Below, one piece after another: positions 1 to 9,046 of a stretch of DNA of 64,000 nt (the first letter of the stretch is position 1; each line of letters begins with the position of its first letter). Source of the stretch: Kovacikia minuta CCNUW1 (GTDB taxonomy: Bacteria > Cyanobacteriota > Cyanobacteriia > Leptolyngbyales > Leptolyngbyaceae); contig NZ_CP083582.1 in assembly GCF_020091585.1 (NCBI RefSeq), positions 6,830,536-6,894,535 of the forward strand. Direction: 5' to 3'. The position numbers were made by a program, and so were the translations under genes. Below the pieces are notes generated by a model. It did no database searches. It was not told where the DNA came from and was given only the letters and a program-made list of their open reading frames with translations.

Positions 1-645
1 TGCACACGAAAGACTGTGAAGTCTCACCCAAAGGACACAAACCCCTCTAAAATGTTAATATATCTTTACAACACGCAATCAGAACATTGATTGATCATCC
101 TGAGGCAGTTGGATAGCAGTTGAATAAAGGATTCCTCACTTTGCCCCTTTACCCCCCCTCGTTAAAAATTAGCCCATTTTAAGCAAAAGAAAAGTTGGCG
201 GTTGCACATAGCCTGCACAATTTATTTTCTGTCTAAAGTTTTCCAACTAAGCAATTGCTTTTCCTGATTAAGAGGGGGTTTAAAAGTTTTGATTTGATGG
301 GTTGGTATTTAAGGACGGAGTGTTCCATCAACCATTCTTCGAGCCTTTTGGGACGCGCTTTGGCGATGCTTGCCCTGACCAGAGATGATTCTTCAAGATT
401 TAATTTATGTTCGATTAATTTAAAGATTTTCTTAGAAACCTGAATCTAGTTTACAGTTAGGATTGACTAATGTTTATTTATGTCGTTTTCACGCAACTTC
501 TCTAATCAATCTTGGGTTTGACTGTTACAAGTAACTTATAGAAAAGATTAGTGTTTTTTATTGTTCGAATCTACTTTTTGAGATTTGTAACCATCTTTAG
601 GGGTTTCTAGCCACTTTCTAAGCAAGTTTCTGGTTTTTGTAGTGT
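1..645. other. AT-rich leader region without a recognisable gene
   Basis: No convincing coding region, RNA gene or repeat array was found here. It is AT-rich with many in-frame stops. The promoter of metG is expected in its right part, but no clear -10/-35 pair or Shine-Dalgarno sequence can be named before the metG ATG. Confidence 0.5.
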
Positions 646-2253
646 ATGGATTTTAGGACAACCGATAACAATCGATTTACCGTCACAACCCCGCTTTATT
701 ATGTAAACGATTTGCCCCACGTTGGTAGCGCTTATACCACGATCGCAGCGGACGTTTTGGCTCGTTTTCATCGACTTCAGGGAAAGTCTGTGCTATTAGT
801 CACAGGCACCGACGAGCATGGACAAAAGATTCAGCGTACCGCTGAGGGGTTAGGACGCACACCCCAAGCGCATTGCGATCAGGTCGTTGCTGGGTTTGAG
901 GCGCTCTGGCACCAGTTGGATATTAAATACGATCGCTTCATTCGTACAACCAACCCCCGCCACGAGGCAATTGTGAAGGAATTTTTCCAGCGGGTCTGGG
1001 AGCGGGGGGATATTTTTCTGGGTCAGCAAAAGGGCTGGTATTGTGTCTCCTGCGAGGAATTTAAAGAAGAACGAGAGTTGCTGGAAGAGCATCGCTGTCC
1101 CCTCCATCCGAATCGGGAAACAGAGTGGCGAGATGAGCAAAACTATTTCTTCCGGCTATCCAATTACCAGGAGCGCTTGCAGGCATTTTATGCGGAACAC
1201 CCCGGCTTCATCCAGCCGGAGATTCGCCGGAATGAGGTGTTGAGCTTTGTTAACCAGGGGTTGCAAGACTTCTCCATTTCTCGTGTCAACCTGGACTGGG
1301 GAATTCCGCTACCCACTGATCCCAGCCATACTCTTTACGTCTGGTTCGATGCCCTACTGGGTTATGTAACGGCTCTTCTAGAACCGGAGCAGGAACCGAC
1401 CCTGGAAAATGCCCTGGCCCATTGGTGGCCCATCAATCTACACCTGATTGGTAAGGATATTCTGCGGTTTCATGCCGTATACTGGCCTGCAATGCTAATG
1501 TCAGCAGAATTACCGATCCCCAATTGTGTTTTTGGACACGGCTTTTTGACTAAGGATGGTCAAAAAATGGGGAAGACGCTCGGTAATGTTCTCGATCCGG
1601 TTGAGCTGGTAAACCGCTATAGCTCAGACGCCATTCGTTACTATTTCTTCAAAGAAATTGAGTTTGGCAGGGATGGGGACTTTAACGAAACCCGGTTCGT
1701 TAATATCTTGAACGCAGATTTAGCCAATGATTTGGGGAATCTGCTCAACCGGACGCTAAAGATGGTGCATAAATACTACGGTGCTCAGCTACCAGCCATT
1801 CCTGAGGAAGGTTCCCTGGCAGAGAATTCATTGATAGGGGCAGGTCGGGAACTGGGCGATCGTGTTGGGGACGCCTATCGTTCCCTTGCATTCAGTGAAG
1901 CTTGTGAAGCCATTCTGACCCTGGTCAGGATGGGGAATAAGTTCATTGATGAGCAGGCACCCTGGTCCCTCTATAAGCAGGGACGGCATTCGGAAGTTGA
2001 GCAGGTTTTATACACTGTACTGGAGACAGTCAGGCTGGCAGCTTACCTTTTGTCCCCCATTACCCCCGATCTCAGTACCGCGATTTACACACAGTTAGGG
2101 TTCAAAATTAACTTTAATGACCAGACCTTAATTCATGTTTCGGCTCCGTTCTCAGCCCATTCCCGCTGGGGAATACTTTCTCCCAGTCAGGAGTTAGGCG
2201 AACCTCAACCTGTTTTTCAACGGCTAGAACTTCTTGAGGTGGTTTCTTTGTAA
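646..2253 (+). CDS. metG: Methionine--tRNA ligase
   Basis: Cytoplasmic class I aminoacyl-tRNA synthetase that charges tRNA-Met. The 535-aa product starts with a Rossmann core (PLYYVNDLPHVGSAY, the HIGH-like motif at about residues 17-31). A Cys-rich zinc knuckle (CVSCEEF ... CPLHP) lies around residues 130-155. The KMSKS-like loop is KMGKT at residues 307-311. The C-terminal half is the helical anticodon-binding domain. The length fits the short bacterial form that lacks the C-terminal dimerisation domain. The ATG at 646 is used because the conserved N-terminus begins about 13 residues downstream; no Shine-Dalgarno sequence is visible, which is common in cyanobacteria. The gene stands alone, 95 bp before the NYN gene on the same strand. 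All signature motifs are intact. Confidence 0.97.
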   Translation: MDFRTTDNNRFTVTTPLYYVNDLPHVGSAYTTIAADVLARFHRLQGKSVLLVTGTDEHGQKIQRTAEGLGRTPQAHCDQVVAGFEALWHQLDIKYDRFIRTTNPRHEAIVKEFFQRVWERGDIFLGQQKGWYCVSCEEFKEERELLEEHRCPLHPNRETEWRDEQNYFFRLSNYQERLQAFYAEHPGFIQPEIRRNEVLSFVNQGLQDFSISRVNLDWGIPLPTDPSHTLYVWFDALLGYVTALLEPEQEPTLENALAHWWPINLHLIGKDILRFHAVYWPAMLMSAELPIPNCVFGHGFLTKDGQKMGKTLGNVLDPVELVNRYSSDAIRYYFFKEIEFGRDGDFNETRFVNILNADLANDLGNLLNRTLKMVHKYYGAQLPAIPEEGSLAENSLIGAGRELGDRVGDAYRSLAFSEACEAILTLVRMGNKFIDEQAPWSLYKQGRHSEVEQVLYTVLETVRLAAYLLSPITPDLSTAIYTQLGFKINFNDQTLIHVSAPFSAHSRWGILSPSQELGEPQPVFQRLELLEVVSL

Positions 2254-2348
2254 ACGCTATTCCTGGACAAACTGATAATTTCATTCCAAATGCCGAATAA
2301 ATCAGTCAAAACATTGCTTGATATCATAAAAACCGAGGTATAAAACTC

Positions 2349-2951
2349 ATGTTAAATAGCAACATAGAAACCGAATCTGTTTTTACCCAAGAGCAGGTGC
2401 TCGAAAACCGGGGCAGGGTTGCCATTTTTATTGATGGTTCCAATTTGTTTTATGCGGCTCTCCAATTGGGGATCGAGATCGATTACACCAAGCTGCTTTG
2501 TCGGTTGACTGCGGGTTCCCGCCTTTTACGCTCTTTCTTCTATACGGGCGTCGATCGAACAAATGAAAAACAGCAGGGATTTTTGCTCTGGATGCGGCGC
2601 AATGGCTACCGGGTGATTTCTAAGGATTTGGTGCAGCTTCCCGACGGTTCCAAGAAAGCAAACCTGGATGTGGAAATTGCGGTGGATATGATGTCGTTGG
2701 TTGGCTCCTACGATACCGCAGTTCTGGTGAGCGGAGATGGGGATCTTGCCTACGCCGTGAATGCGGTCAGCTACCGGGGCGTGCGGGTGGAAGTGGTGAG
2801 TTTGCGCTCCATGACCAGTGATAGCTTAATTAATGTTGCCGATCGCTACATTGATCTGGATGGCATTAAAGAAGATATCCAAAAGACTCCCCGCAGCTAT
2901 ACCTACCGTCCTTTGTCCAGCATCGGGTTGATGGATGAGGACGAGGGCTGA
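2349..2951 (+). CDS. LabA-like NYN domain protein (DUF88 family)
   Basis: This 200-aa protein belongs to the NYN (PIN-like) nuclease fold family. Conserved acidic positions are visible in FIDGSNL (about residues 27-33), KANLDVEIAVDMM (about 107-119) and VSGDGDLAYAV (about 127-137). These are the usual metal-binding aspartates. In Synechococcus the homologue LabA acts in output of the KaiABC clock; whether this copy does so cannot be read from sequence. Family members are thought to be RNases. It lies 95 bp after metG and just before lptC, all on the plus strand. The ATG at 2349 precedes a short variable leader before the domain. Confidence 0.88.
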   Translation: MLNSNIETESVFTQEQVLENRGRVAIFIDGSNLFYAALQLGIEIDYTKLLCRLTAGSRLLRSFFYTGVDRTNEKQQGFLLWMRRNGYRVISKDLVQLPDGSKKANLDVEIAVDMMSLVGSYDTAVLVSGDGDLAYAVNAVSYRGVRVEVVSLRSMTSDSLINVADRYIDLDGIKEDIQKTPRSYTYRPLSSIGLMDEDEG

Positions 2952-3044
2952 GCGCTCAAAAGAGACCCGTTCCCAACTTGAACTTTTTAGCGGTTCCAGT
3001 TGTCTATTCTCTTGAGTTGATGTCTGTAGGGCGCGGAAACTTTC

Positions 3045-4221
3045 ATGCCAGGTTTGTTTAACTTTGCTCGTTATCGGTTCCTTGGTTCCCTTGTGTTAAG
3101 GGCAGTGTTAGTCCTATCTCCTGCTGACAGCAGGTGCTTGCCGTGAACGAAACCGCGCCGCTGAGAGGATTGCGAAGGACAGTCAACAGATCCAGGATTT
3201 TGATAACAGCCTGACGTTTAATGATTTGACATTGGAAGGGTTTGATAAGCAGGGCAAGCGCCGCTGGAAGGTGAAGTCGAAGCAGGCAAGTTACAGCAAG
3301 GACAAAAAGACTGCCAGAATTCAACAACCTGCGGGTGAACTGTATCAGGATGGCAAGGCGATCGTGCAGGTGCGCGCCCAAAGTGGTGAGGTCAAGCAGG
3401 ATGGGGAGAATGTTTTCCTGCGCGGGCAAATTCTGGCAAAGGATTTACGGAATGGCTTAATTTTGCAAGGCAATGAGTTGGAATGGCAGCCCAGAAATGA
3501 TCTGTTGATTGTGCGAAATAATGCAACAGCGTTGTATCAGGAGACCAGAGTTTCGGCAAACACAGGGCAATATTTCACCCGGAAAAAGCGCCTGGAGTTG
3601 AAGGATCGGGTCGTTGCCAATTCGAAAAAGCCCGATGTGCAGTTTCGCTCCGATCAGGTGGTCTGGTTGGTGGATCAGAAGAAGTTGATCAGCGATCGCC
3701 CCCTCCAAATTGACCGTTCTCTGCCTGGAAAACCCGCCCCCGATCGGGCAACTTCAGCTGCGGGAGAGGTAAATCTAGGTACAAAAATAGCCACCCTGAA
3801 GCAAAATACCCAGATTACGTTGAGCGATCCCCCTGTTCAGGTATCCAGTAACTCGCTGGTTTGGAATCTGGCGACCAGAACCATTGTTTCTGACCAGCCC
3901 GTCACCCTGGTTAACCAGAAGCAACGGGTGACTCTGACGGGCGATCGGGGTCAGGTCAATACCCAAACCCAAATTGCAAACCTGGATGGAAATGTGCGGG
4001 GCATTGGCACCCGCAATCAGTCCCAGCTTTCCTCTGATCACCTGACCTACAATCTGGGAACGCAACAGTTTCTGGCGGAGGGCGGTGTCAACTATCGGCA
4101 GGCAAATCCCCCGTTTAATTTAGTGGGTCCCCGGGCAACGGGCAAAGTTGGGGATCAAACGGTATTAGTCAATGGGGGTCGAGTTAGAACTGAGTTTATT
4201 CCCGACTCCGTAATCCGATAA
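3045..4221 (+). CDS. lptC: LPS-assembly lipoprotein LptC-like, N-terminus frameshifted
   Basis: Periplasmic or inner-membrane component of the lipopolysaccharide export bridge (LptC/OstA beta-jellyroll family). The main frame reads FNDLTLEGFDKQGKRRW followed by repeated OstA-like segments (SDQVVW, LSSDHLTYNL). The frame is open only from 3112, after stops at 3097 and 3109, and has no good start codon there. One frame away, an ATG at 3045 encodes a basic-hydrophobic signal (MPGLFNFARYRFLGSLVLRAV) that would run into LLLTAGACRERN, a lipobox-like end, if one base near 3117 were removed. The restored protein is about 392 residues, a normal cyanobacterial size. A single extra base at about 3112-3120 is therefore inferred. 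The last 57 bp overlap the convergent gene on the minus strand. Confidence 0.8.
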
Positions 4222-5142
4222 TGTAATCTGCACTTTTTGGTTGTCGTGGGTGTGACGGGCAATTTCCGTTAGAAATTGATGGGCGGCTGTCACCGAACTA
4301 AATTCGCCACTGAAGCCAGGTTGAGTGGTGGAACTGGTAGCTTGAGTGAGTTCAATTCCATCGAAGTCGGTGTGTCCTAAATCTACGCTTGCCAATTGCC
4401 TTCGGTCTGGACTCACCTGCTCAATGATAAGTTTTTCTCGGCGAACTGGAACTTCCACAATTTGGGTTTCCACTTCCTTGCGAATAATCACCTCACCCAC
4501 CTTGCGTCGAGTCCGGTTAACCACCAAACGCTCATCCAACAGACGAATTGTTTTACCAGGCAAGTTTTCGGAGGCAGACTGCACGATTGGCTTGGATGCC
4601 GCCTGGGGGATCGGTACAGCGGATTGCGAAAAATCGTCAAATTGCTCGTTGCGGATGGCATCTCTGTCTGGAGCGATCGCCTGGGCTGGAGGTGGGATGG
4701 GGGTGGAAGGTGAAGAAACCTTTGTTTTGGCAAATCCCCGATCTTCTAGCGGTGCCGAAGCTTCTAGCGGTGCTGAAGCTTCCAAGGGCATTTCGATCGG
4801 GTGCAGCGGAGCGGACTCCCGCACTGATTCTGGAGAGGCGTTAGCCAAACGATAGCCAGGTAAATTGAGTGCTTCATCCTGGCTCAATCCTTTGAGGTAG
4901 ACTCGGCGAGCAGACTGATCAATCTGAGCCTGGGCAAAGGGTAGAAGCACCGGATGCTTGGTGAGCGTGGGATCAGGGTTAATCACCATGTAACAAGCCT
5001 GTCCCATTCTGTCTGTTAACACATCTGCAACTTTTCCAAATCGCTCTCCCGATTCAGAAAATACCTCAAACGACTCAAGCGTTTTGTTGTTGGATGGATT
5101 TCGATCGGGCGGTTTAGAGGTGCCAAATCCTAAAGATGCCAT
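4165..5142 (-). CDS. PRC-barrel / DUF2382 (YsnF-AvaK) stress protein
   Basis: The 325-aa protein has an N-terminal PRC-barrel-like region (about residues 22-95, FGKVADVLTDRMGQACYMV), a low-complexity linker rich in Ala/Pro/Ser (about 110-190), and a DUF2382 domain (about 200-270, RLLDERLVVNRTRRKVGEV). The family is often stress-induced; biochemical function is unknown. The start at 5142 is chosen because GGAG lies 7-8 bases before its ATG. A farther upstream ATG would add 17 unrelated residues. The linker holds three copies of an EASAPL-type motif. The gene converges on lptC with a 57-bp overlap. A second protein of the same architecture lies upstream. Confidence 0.85.
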   Translation of the reverse strand: MASLGFGTSKPPDRNPSNNKTLESFEVFSESGERFGKVADVLTDRMGQACYMVINPDPTLTKHPVLLPFAQAQIDQSARRVYLKGLSQDEALNLPGYRLANASPESVRESAPLHPIEMPLEASAPLEASAPLEDRGFAKTKVSSPSTPIPPPAQAIAPDRDAIRNEQFDDFSQSAVPIPQAASKPIVQSASENLPGKTIRLLDERLVVNRTRRKVGEVIIRKEVETQIVEVPVRREKLIIEQVSPDRRQLASVDLGHTDFDGIELTQATSSTTQPGFSGEFSSVTAAHQFLTEIARHTHDNQKVQITLSDYGVGNKLSSNSTPID

Positions 5143-5215
5143 AACCACTCCGCTTATTACTAAATTTTTATCTGTAAAGGTGGAATCAGGCAATTTCTGG
5201 AAAATAAACGACCTA

Positions 5216-5279
5216 TAGGGGCAGGTTTTATAGACAGATTGCAGGGTTTACAATTCGATTCTGGCTAAACCTGCCCCTA
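5216..5279. repeat. Hairpin repeat with TAGGGGCAGGTTT arms
   Basis: Inverted 13-bp arms (TAGGGGCAGGTTT and its complement) enclose a 38-bp spacer in the 5143-5671 gap between the two PRC-barrel genes. The arms match perfectly. It resembles the short palindromic intergenic repeats common in cyanobacteria and has no coding content. The rest of the gap is AT-rich; a smaller imperfect hairpin at about 5574-5597 (AGGGGTATAGCA / TGCTACACCCCT) could terminate the minus-strand gene ending at 5672. Confidence 0.7.
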
Positions 5280-5671
5280 CTGTCGGGTATCTTCTTTTGT
5301 AGAAATCGCCTTATATGAAATTTGAATCGACGTATACCTCCAAGGTTTGAACCAGGGATCGAAGCATCATAACCAACGAAGTGGCTTAAACCGCCAAGAT
5401 TTTGGTTAAGATGCGTCCGTCCAGATTAATCAAAGGTTTGTCTGCATCGTTGCGTAGGTTTGTTTGAAGCAGAAAACCCGACATCCCCATAGGCAGGAGA
5501 TCTCATAACCTCAATCGGTTTAAAAAGACAATGTTGTTGAATGCTGTCTTTAAGAGCTTAATGAAGGGGTATAGCATTGCTACACCCCTAAAGCAGGCAT
5601 CCTATCTGATTAACTGATCGGCAGACTTTTCGGCAGACTTTGAAGTGTTGCCAAGTTAATCAGTGAATTGT

Positions 5672-6604
5672 TTAGATCCGTTCATTGGGTCTTTTGTTGA
5701 CGACGGGACGACCTTTTGTGTCGATGTCCAGTTCTTCTCGGCGGAGTTGTTCTTCCGCATCAACGGTGTCGCGATCGACTTCCTTCCTAACGTTGACTTC
5801 TTCCCGAACGAACGCTTCTTTACGAATGTCGGGGGTTTCTTCGTAAACTTCCACTCTGGCAACCTCGCCTTCATGGAACGATGCTTCGCCGGGGGCTACT
5901 GCTCGACCAATGTCGGTAGGGTTGGTGCGTTCGACCACCACCCGCTCTTTTTCGACCGGCACAGAAACCCGTTGAGTTTCCGTTTCGACGTGCTTCCCGA
6001 TCGACACTTCTCCCGTTTTCTGACGGGTTCTATTGGCGATCAGGCGCTCCTGGTATAGCCGGAGGTTTTGATGATCCCGATCGTTTACTTCATACAAGGC
6101 AGGGTCTCGATCGTAGGAATAGCTGGAGCGGTCATAATCGGCACGACCAATCGGGCGATCAGCGGCGCGATCAGCAGTACGGTCGATAGTGCGATCGTCA
6201 GCAGTGGAATTTACAGAAGTACCAGAATCTACGGGAACTTCGCCAGGTATTCCAACCGGACGGTAGGTCTCTCTAATTCTTTCTTCGTGGTCATAGTCAA
6301 CCACCGCATTACTATCGTAGGCAGGCATATTTTCAACCTGCTCTTTAGATAGCCCGCTAACATAAATGCGGTGATCTGGATGACTGATGCGAGCGCGACC
6401 AATCGGCAACAAAACTTTTTTGCCTAGAATCCAAAGTCCGGTGTTGACAACCAGGTAGCGGAAATTACCCCCGTCGTCCACCAAAATGTCATCTACAGAA
6501 CCGAGTTTGTCGTCGCCAGAGTAAAGGGCATAGCCGATGACATCATTGTCATCGAAGTGCTGGCGGTAGTCTGGATCGAAATCTTTGATTTTATGTAAAG
6601 CCAT
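5672..6604 (-). CDS. PRC-barrel / DUF2382 protein, second copy
   Basis: The 310-aa protein begins MALHKIKDFDPDYRQ; GGAGA sits about 9 bases before this ATG, so the longer frame with 11 more residues is not preferred. The PRC-barrel covers about residues 10-90 (IGYALYSGDDKLGSVDDILV). A charged Asp/Arg-rich linker follows (about 110-160), then DUF2382 (about 170-295, LRLYQERLIANRTRQKTGEV). The C-terminal third is very rich in Glu, Arg and Val and may be a long beta or coiled segment. It is a paralogue of the gene 530 bp away on the same strand. Function is unknown; the family is linked to stress tolerance. Confidence 0.87.
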   Translation of the reverse strand: MALHKIKDFDPDYRQHFDDNDVIGYALYSGDDKLGSVDDILVDDGGNFRYLVVNTGLWILGKKVLLPIGRARISHPDHRIYVSGLSKEQVENMPAYDSNAVVDYDHEERIRETYRPVGIPGEVPVDSGTSVNSTADDRTIDRTADRAADRPIGRADYDRSSYSYDRDPALYEVNDRDHQNLRLYQERLIANRTRQKTGEVSIGKHVETETQRVSVPVEKERVVVERTNPTDIGRAVAPGEASFHEGEVARVEVYEETPDIRKEAFVREEVNVRKEVDRDTVDAEEQLRREELDIDTKGRPVVNKRPNERI

Positions 6605-6918
6605 ATTATTGCTATCTCCAAGACGAACACCCCTCAAAGTTAAGGCGGGAGATCAGGTTCCTCCTCCCTCAAATGATTGAGCATTGCCTGTTTCATAAGG
6701 CTGATCTGAGGGAGGCTCGAAACATTTAAGAAAGAATGTTTCTGTTTTTCTCTCAATACAAATTTCGTTACAAATGTGTTTGTATACCTCTGCTAATAGG
6801 CAGATGCAGGGTTTTATTGAAATTTTTAACGTTACGTCAAGTCCTTAATTTTTGACAGAAACCTAAATTAAAGGGATTTCTAGTCGTTTTTTTTCGCACC
6901 ACAAAGGAGATTTCGCAA
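6605..6918. promoter_or_regulatory. Divergent intergenic region
   Basis: This 314-bp gap separates the minus-strand PRC-barrel gene from the plus-strand membrane-protein gene, so both promoters must lie here. It contains an inverted repeat CCTCCCTCA ... TGAGGGAGG at about 6664-6716. No promoter elements could be named with confidence. AAAGGAG at about 6903-6909 is the ribosome binding site of the plus-strand gene. Confidence 0.45.
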
Positions 6919-7557
6919 ATGACCGATTATAGTGACCGCCCGATCAATCGTGTAATTGATCAACCTGTCGCCGCTATCCCAGCGACTGACTATCACGATC
7001 GGGTTCGTTGGGGTCCAGTCTTAGCAGGTCTTGTTGTTGCTTTGAGTTCTCAGCTAATCCTCAGTGCCCTTGGTGCTGCAATTGGTTTAACGTCGATCGC
7101 TGGCTCAGGTGCCCCCCGATCGGATGCCGGTGGAGTTAGTTCTGCGGTTGGGATCTGGGCAATTATTTCCTTACTGATCTCCTTGTTTATTGGAGGTTGG
7201 ATCACAGCTCGCGCCTGCGGACCGATGAATCGTAATACCGCTCTATTGAATGGGGCGATTCTGTGGGCAACGACTTTAGCCATTAGTGCCTGGTTGCTGG
7301 CAAGTGGCGTATCGGGAGCCTTTGGGATTCTGGGTGCGAATGCTGGCGAGATTATTAATCAAGCGCAACAGTCGGGGGCTGCGGTGCCAAATAATGCCCC
7401 AAACGTCACCGCTGACCAAACCCGCGACATTGCTGGTAATGCGGCAAAGGTTGGCTGGTCATTTGCGTTGGGTTCACTGTTAGGCTTAGCTGCTGCCCTG
7501 TTTGGAGCTTCCGTTGGCACCCGGCATCCCCGCGCCAATCTGGTAGTTGAGCGCTAA
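6919..7557 (+). CDS. Small integral membrane protein of unknown function
   Basis: The 212-aa protein has a hydrophilic N-terminus of about 30 residues and about four transmembrane segments: about 33-58 (GPVLAGLVVALSSQLIL), 74-96 (GIWAIISLLISLFIGGWI), 110-140 (AILWATTLAISAWLL) and 178-202 (WSFALGSLLGLAAALFGA). The loop between the last two is rich in Asn, Ala and Gln and contains INQAQQSG. A clear AAAGGAG precedes the ATG by 9 bases. Similar proteins are found near PRC-barrel/DUF2382 genes in cyanobacteria, and the divergent pairing here suggests joint regulation, but no function is known. Confidence 0.82.
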   Translation: MTDYSDRPINRVIDQPVAAIPATDYHDRVRWGPVLAGLVVALSSQLILSALGAAIGLTSIAGSGAPRSDAGGVSSAVGIWAIISLLISLFIGGWITARACGPMNRNTALLNGAILWATTLAISAWLLASGVSGAFGILGANAGEIINQAQQSGAAVPNNAPNVTADQTRDIAGNAAKVGWSFALGSLLGLAAALFGASVGTRHPRANLVVER

Positions 7558-7558
7558 A

Positions 7559-8902
7559 TTAATTTCCCTGATACATCCTGATCTCTAATGCCGATCGCAA
7601 TGCTTCGTTGCGGCTGGTATTTCCCAAACTGGCTGAGGCACTTCGAATTGGGGATGTTGGCCTAATGGCAATGGGGCGAGAAGGGGAACTGCCCCACTGA
7701 TTCACCAGGGATTGCAACAAAAAGTCCTGCTGGTCGCGTAAGCCTTCCAGGTTAGTGCCCCGGTTGATGATGGCAAACCAGACCAAACCTCGATCGCGGG
7801 TCGGCAATACCCCTGCCAGAGCACTGACATCGTTTAATGTGCCCGTCTTGACAACTGAACCAGCGGGAATTTTGCGGGCTTCAATCGTACCGTGGTCGCT
7901 GCCAGCAATTGGAAAGAGATCGGCGATCGTCAAATTTCGGGGTTGTAGATGGCGTTGAAGTGCTGCAAACATGCCGCAAACGGCTCTAGGAGAAATCCGG
8001 TTTTCCACCCCTAAGCCAGAGCCATTCCTGAGTAAAATTTCCTCCGCAGGAACGTTTGCAGCCAGCGCAGCCTTTTGGGCCACCTTGTGGGCACCCCCCA
8101 GGGAGTTTGCCAGGGATTCAGCAATCACATTGTTGCTGTAAATATTCATCAACTTCAGCAGGTGGAACAGGGGCAGGGAGCGATGTCGCAGCAGTAAGGT
8201 CTGCTGCGGTAGCAAGTCCGTGCCAGAGGAAATCACCTGAACGGCCCCATCGATCGCCACCTGGGGACGGGGGGTATGGGCGGGAAGCGTTCGGAACTGA
8301 TATTCTGCTTCCTCGGACCAGGTTTTTGAATTCAAAGCTTGCTTGAACAACCCTCCCGACTTTTGGGGATTTGGCTCAAAATTCATTAAGAAGTTGCCGC
8401 TGACAATCAGGTTGCCCGCCACCCTGCGAACACCCAGTTGGTTTAAGTCATTGGCGATCGCAAACGCTTCCTCCCACACCATCAGTGGGTCACCCCCACC
8501 CCGCACCACTAAATCTCCCTGCAACACCCCATTCTGAATGGGTCCCGTAGCACTGATTAACGTCTCAAACTGGTGATCCTTACCCCAGGTTTGCAAGGCT
8601 GCCAGGGATGTTGCCACCTTGGTCAGCGAAGCTGCTGGCAGGGGTGTGGTTCCCGAATTACTGGCAAGAAAGGTGGAACCCGACTGAAGCCAAACACCCT
8701 GAGCCGTTGCACTTAAACCAGTGCCCGAGAGTCTTTGCAGGTATTGGTTCAGCGTGGTTTGAGTCACGGGATCGGGATCGCCTGGTAACACCGCCCAGGG
8801 AGTTTGCTGATCCGCTACCAGGCTAACTGACTGCACCGGATCGGGAACACCCGCCATTGTGAGCCAGAGAGAAACTATCCCTGAGCTAAATAGTTCCAGC
8901 AA
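7559..8902 (-). CDS. dacB: D-alanyl-D-alanine carboxypeptidase/endopeptidase (PBP4, S13 family)
   Basis: Periplasmic peptidoglycan hydrolase that trims D-Ala or cleaves cross-links. All three penicillin-binding motifs are present: SLTK (about residues 92-95), SNN (in IYSNNVIAESL) and KTG (in VVKTGTLNDVSALAG). The hydrophobic N-terminus ELFSSGIVSLWLTMAG is a likely signal peptide. The start is taken as TTG at 8902 because a strong AGGAGGT lies 4 bases before it; the frame is open farther upstream to a TTG at 8926, but that would place the Shine-Dalgarno sequence inside the gene. The product is about 447 aa, normal for the family. It ends 2 bp after the convergent membrane-protein gene. Confidence 0.93.
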   Translation of the reverse strand: MLELFSSGIVSLWLTMAGVPDPVQSVSLVADQQTPWAVLPGDPDPVTQTTLNQYLQRLSGTGLSATAQGVWLQSGSTFLASNSGTTPLPAASLTKVATSLAALQTWGKDHQFETLISATGPIQNGVLQGDLVVRGGGDPLMVWEEAFAIANDLNQLGVRRVAGNLIVSGNFLMNFEPNPQKSGGLFKQALNSKTWSEEAEYQFRTLPAHTPRPQVAIDGAVQVISSGTDLLPQQTLLLRHRSLPLFHLLKLMNIYSNNVIAESLANSLGGAHKVAQKAALAANVPAEEILLRNGSGLGVENRISPRAVCGMFAALQRHLQPRNLTIADLFPIAGSDHGTIEARKIPAGSVVKTGTLNDVSALAGVLPTRDRGLVWFAIINRGTNLEGLRDQQDFLLQSLVNQWGSSPSRPIAIRPTSPIRSASASLGNTSRNEALRSALEIRMYQGN

Positions 8903-9046
8903 GCTTACCTCCTGAGACGGTGCCAAATAGGAAATTGGTCATCTTGGAATGTAACATCAGAAAGGTAAAAGAGTGAGGCAGACCCATTAACACCCTCAAT
9001 CTACAATCTAAATCAGTTGCATTCCATGAAGGACAACGGAATCTTA

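Noticed and set aside
255-443. A 62-codon plus-strand frame before metG
   Set aside because: It has no recognisable motif, a stop-rich context and no ribosome binding site, so chance is more likely.
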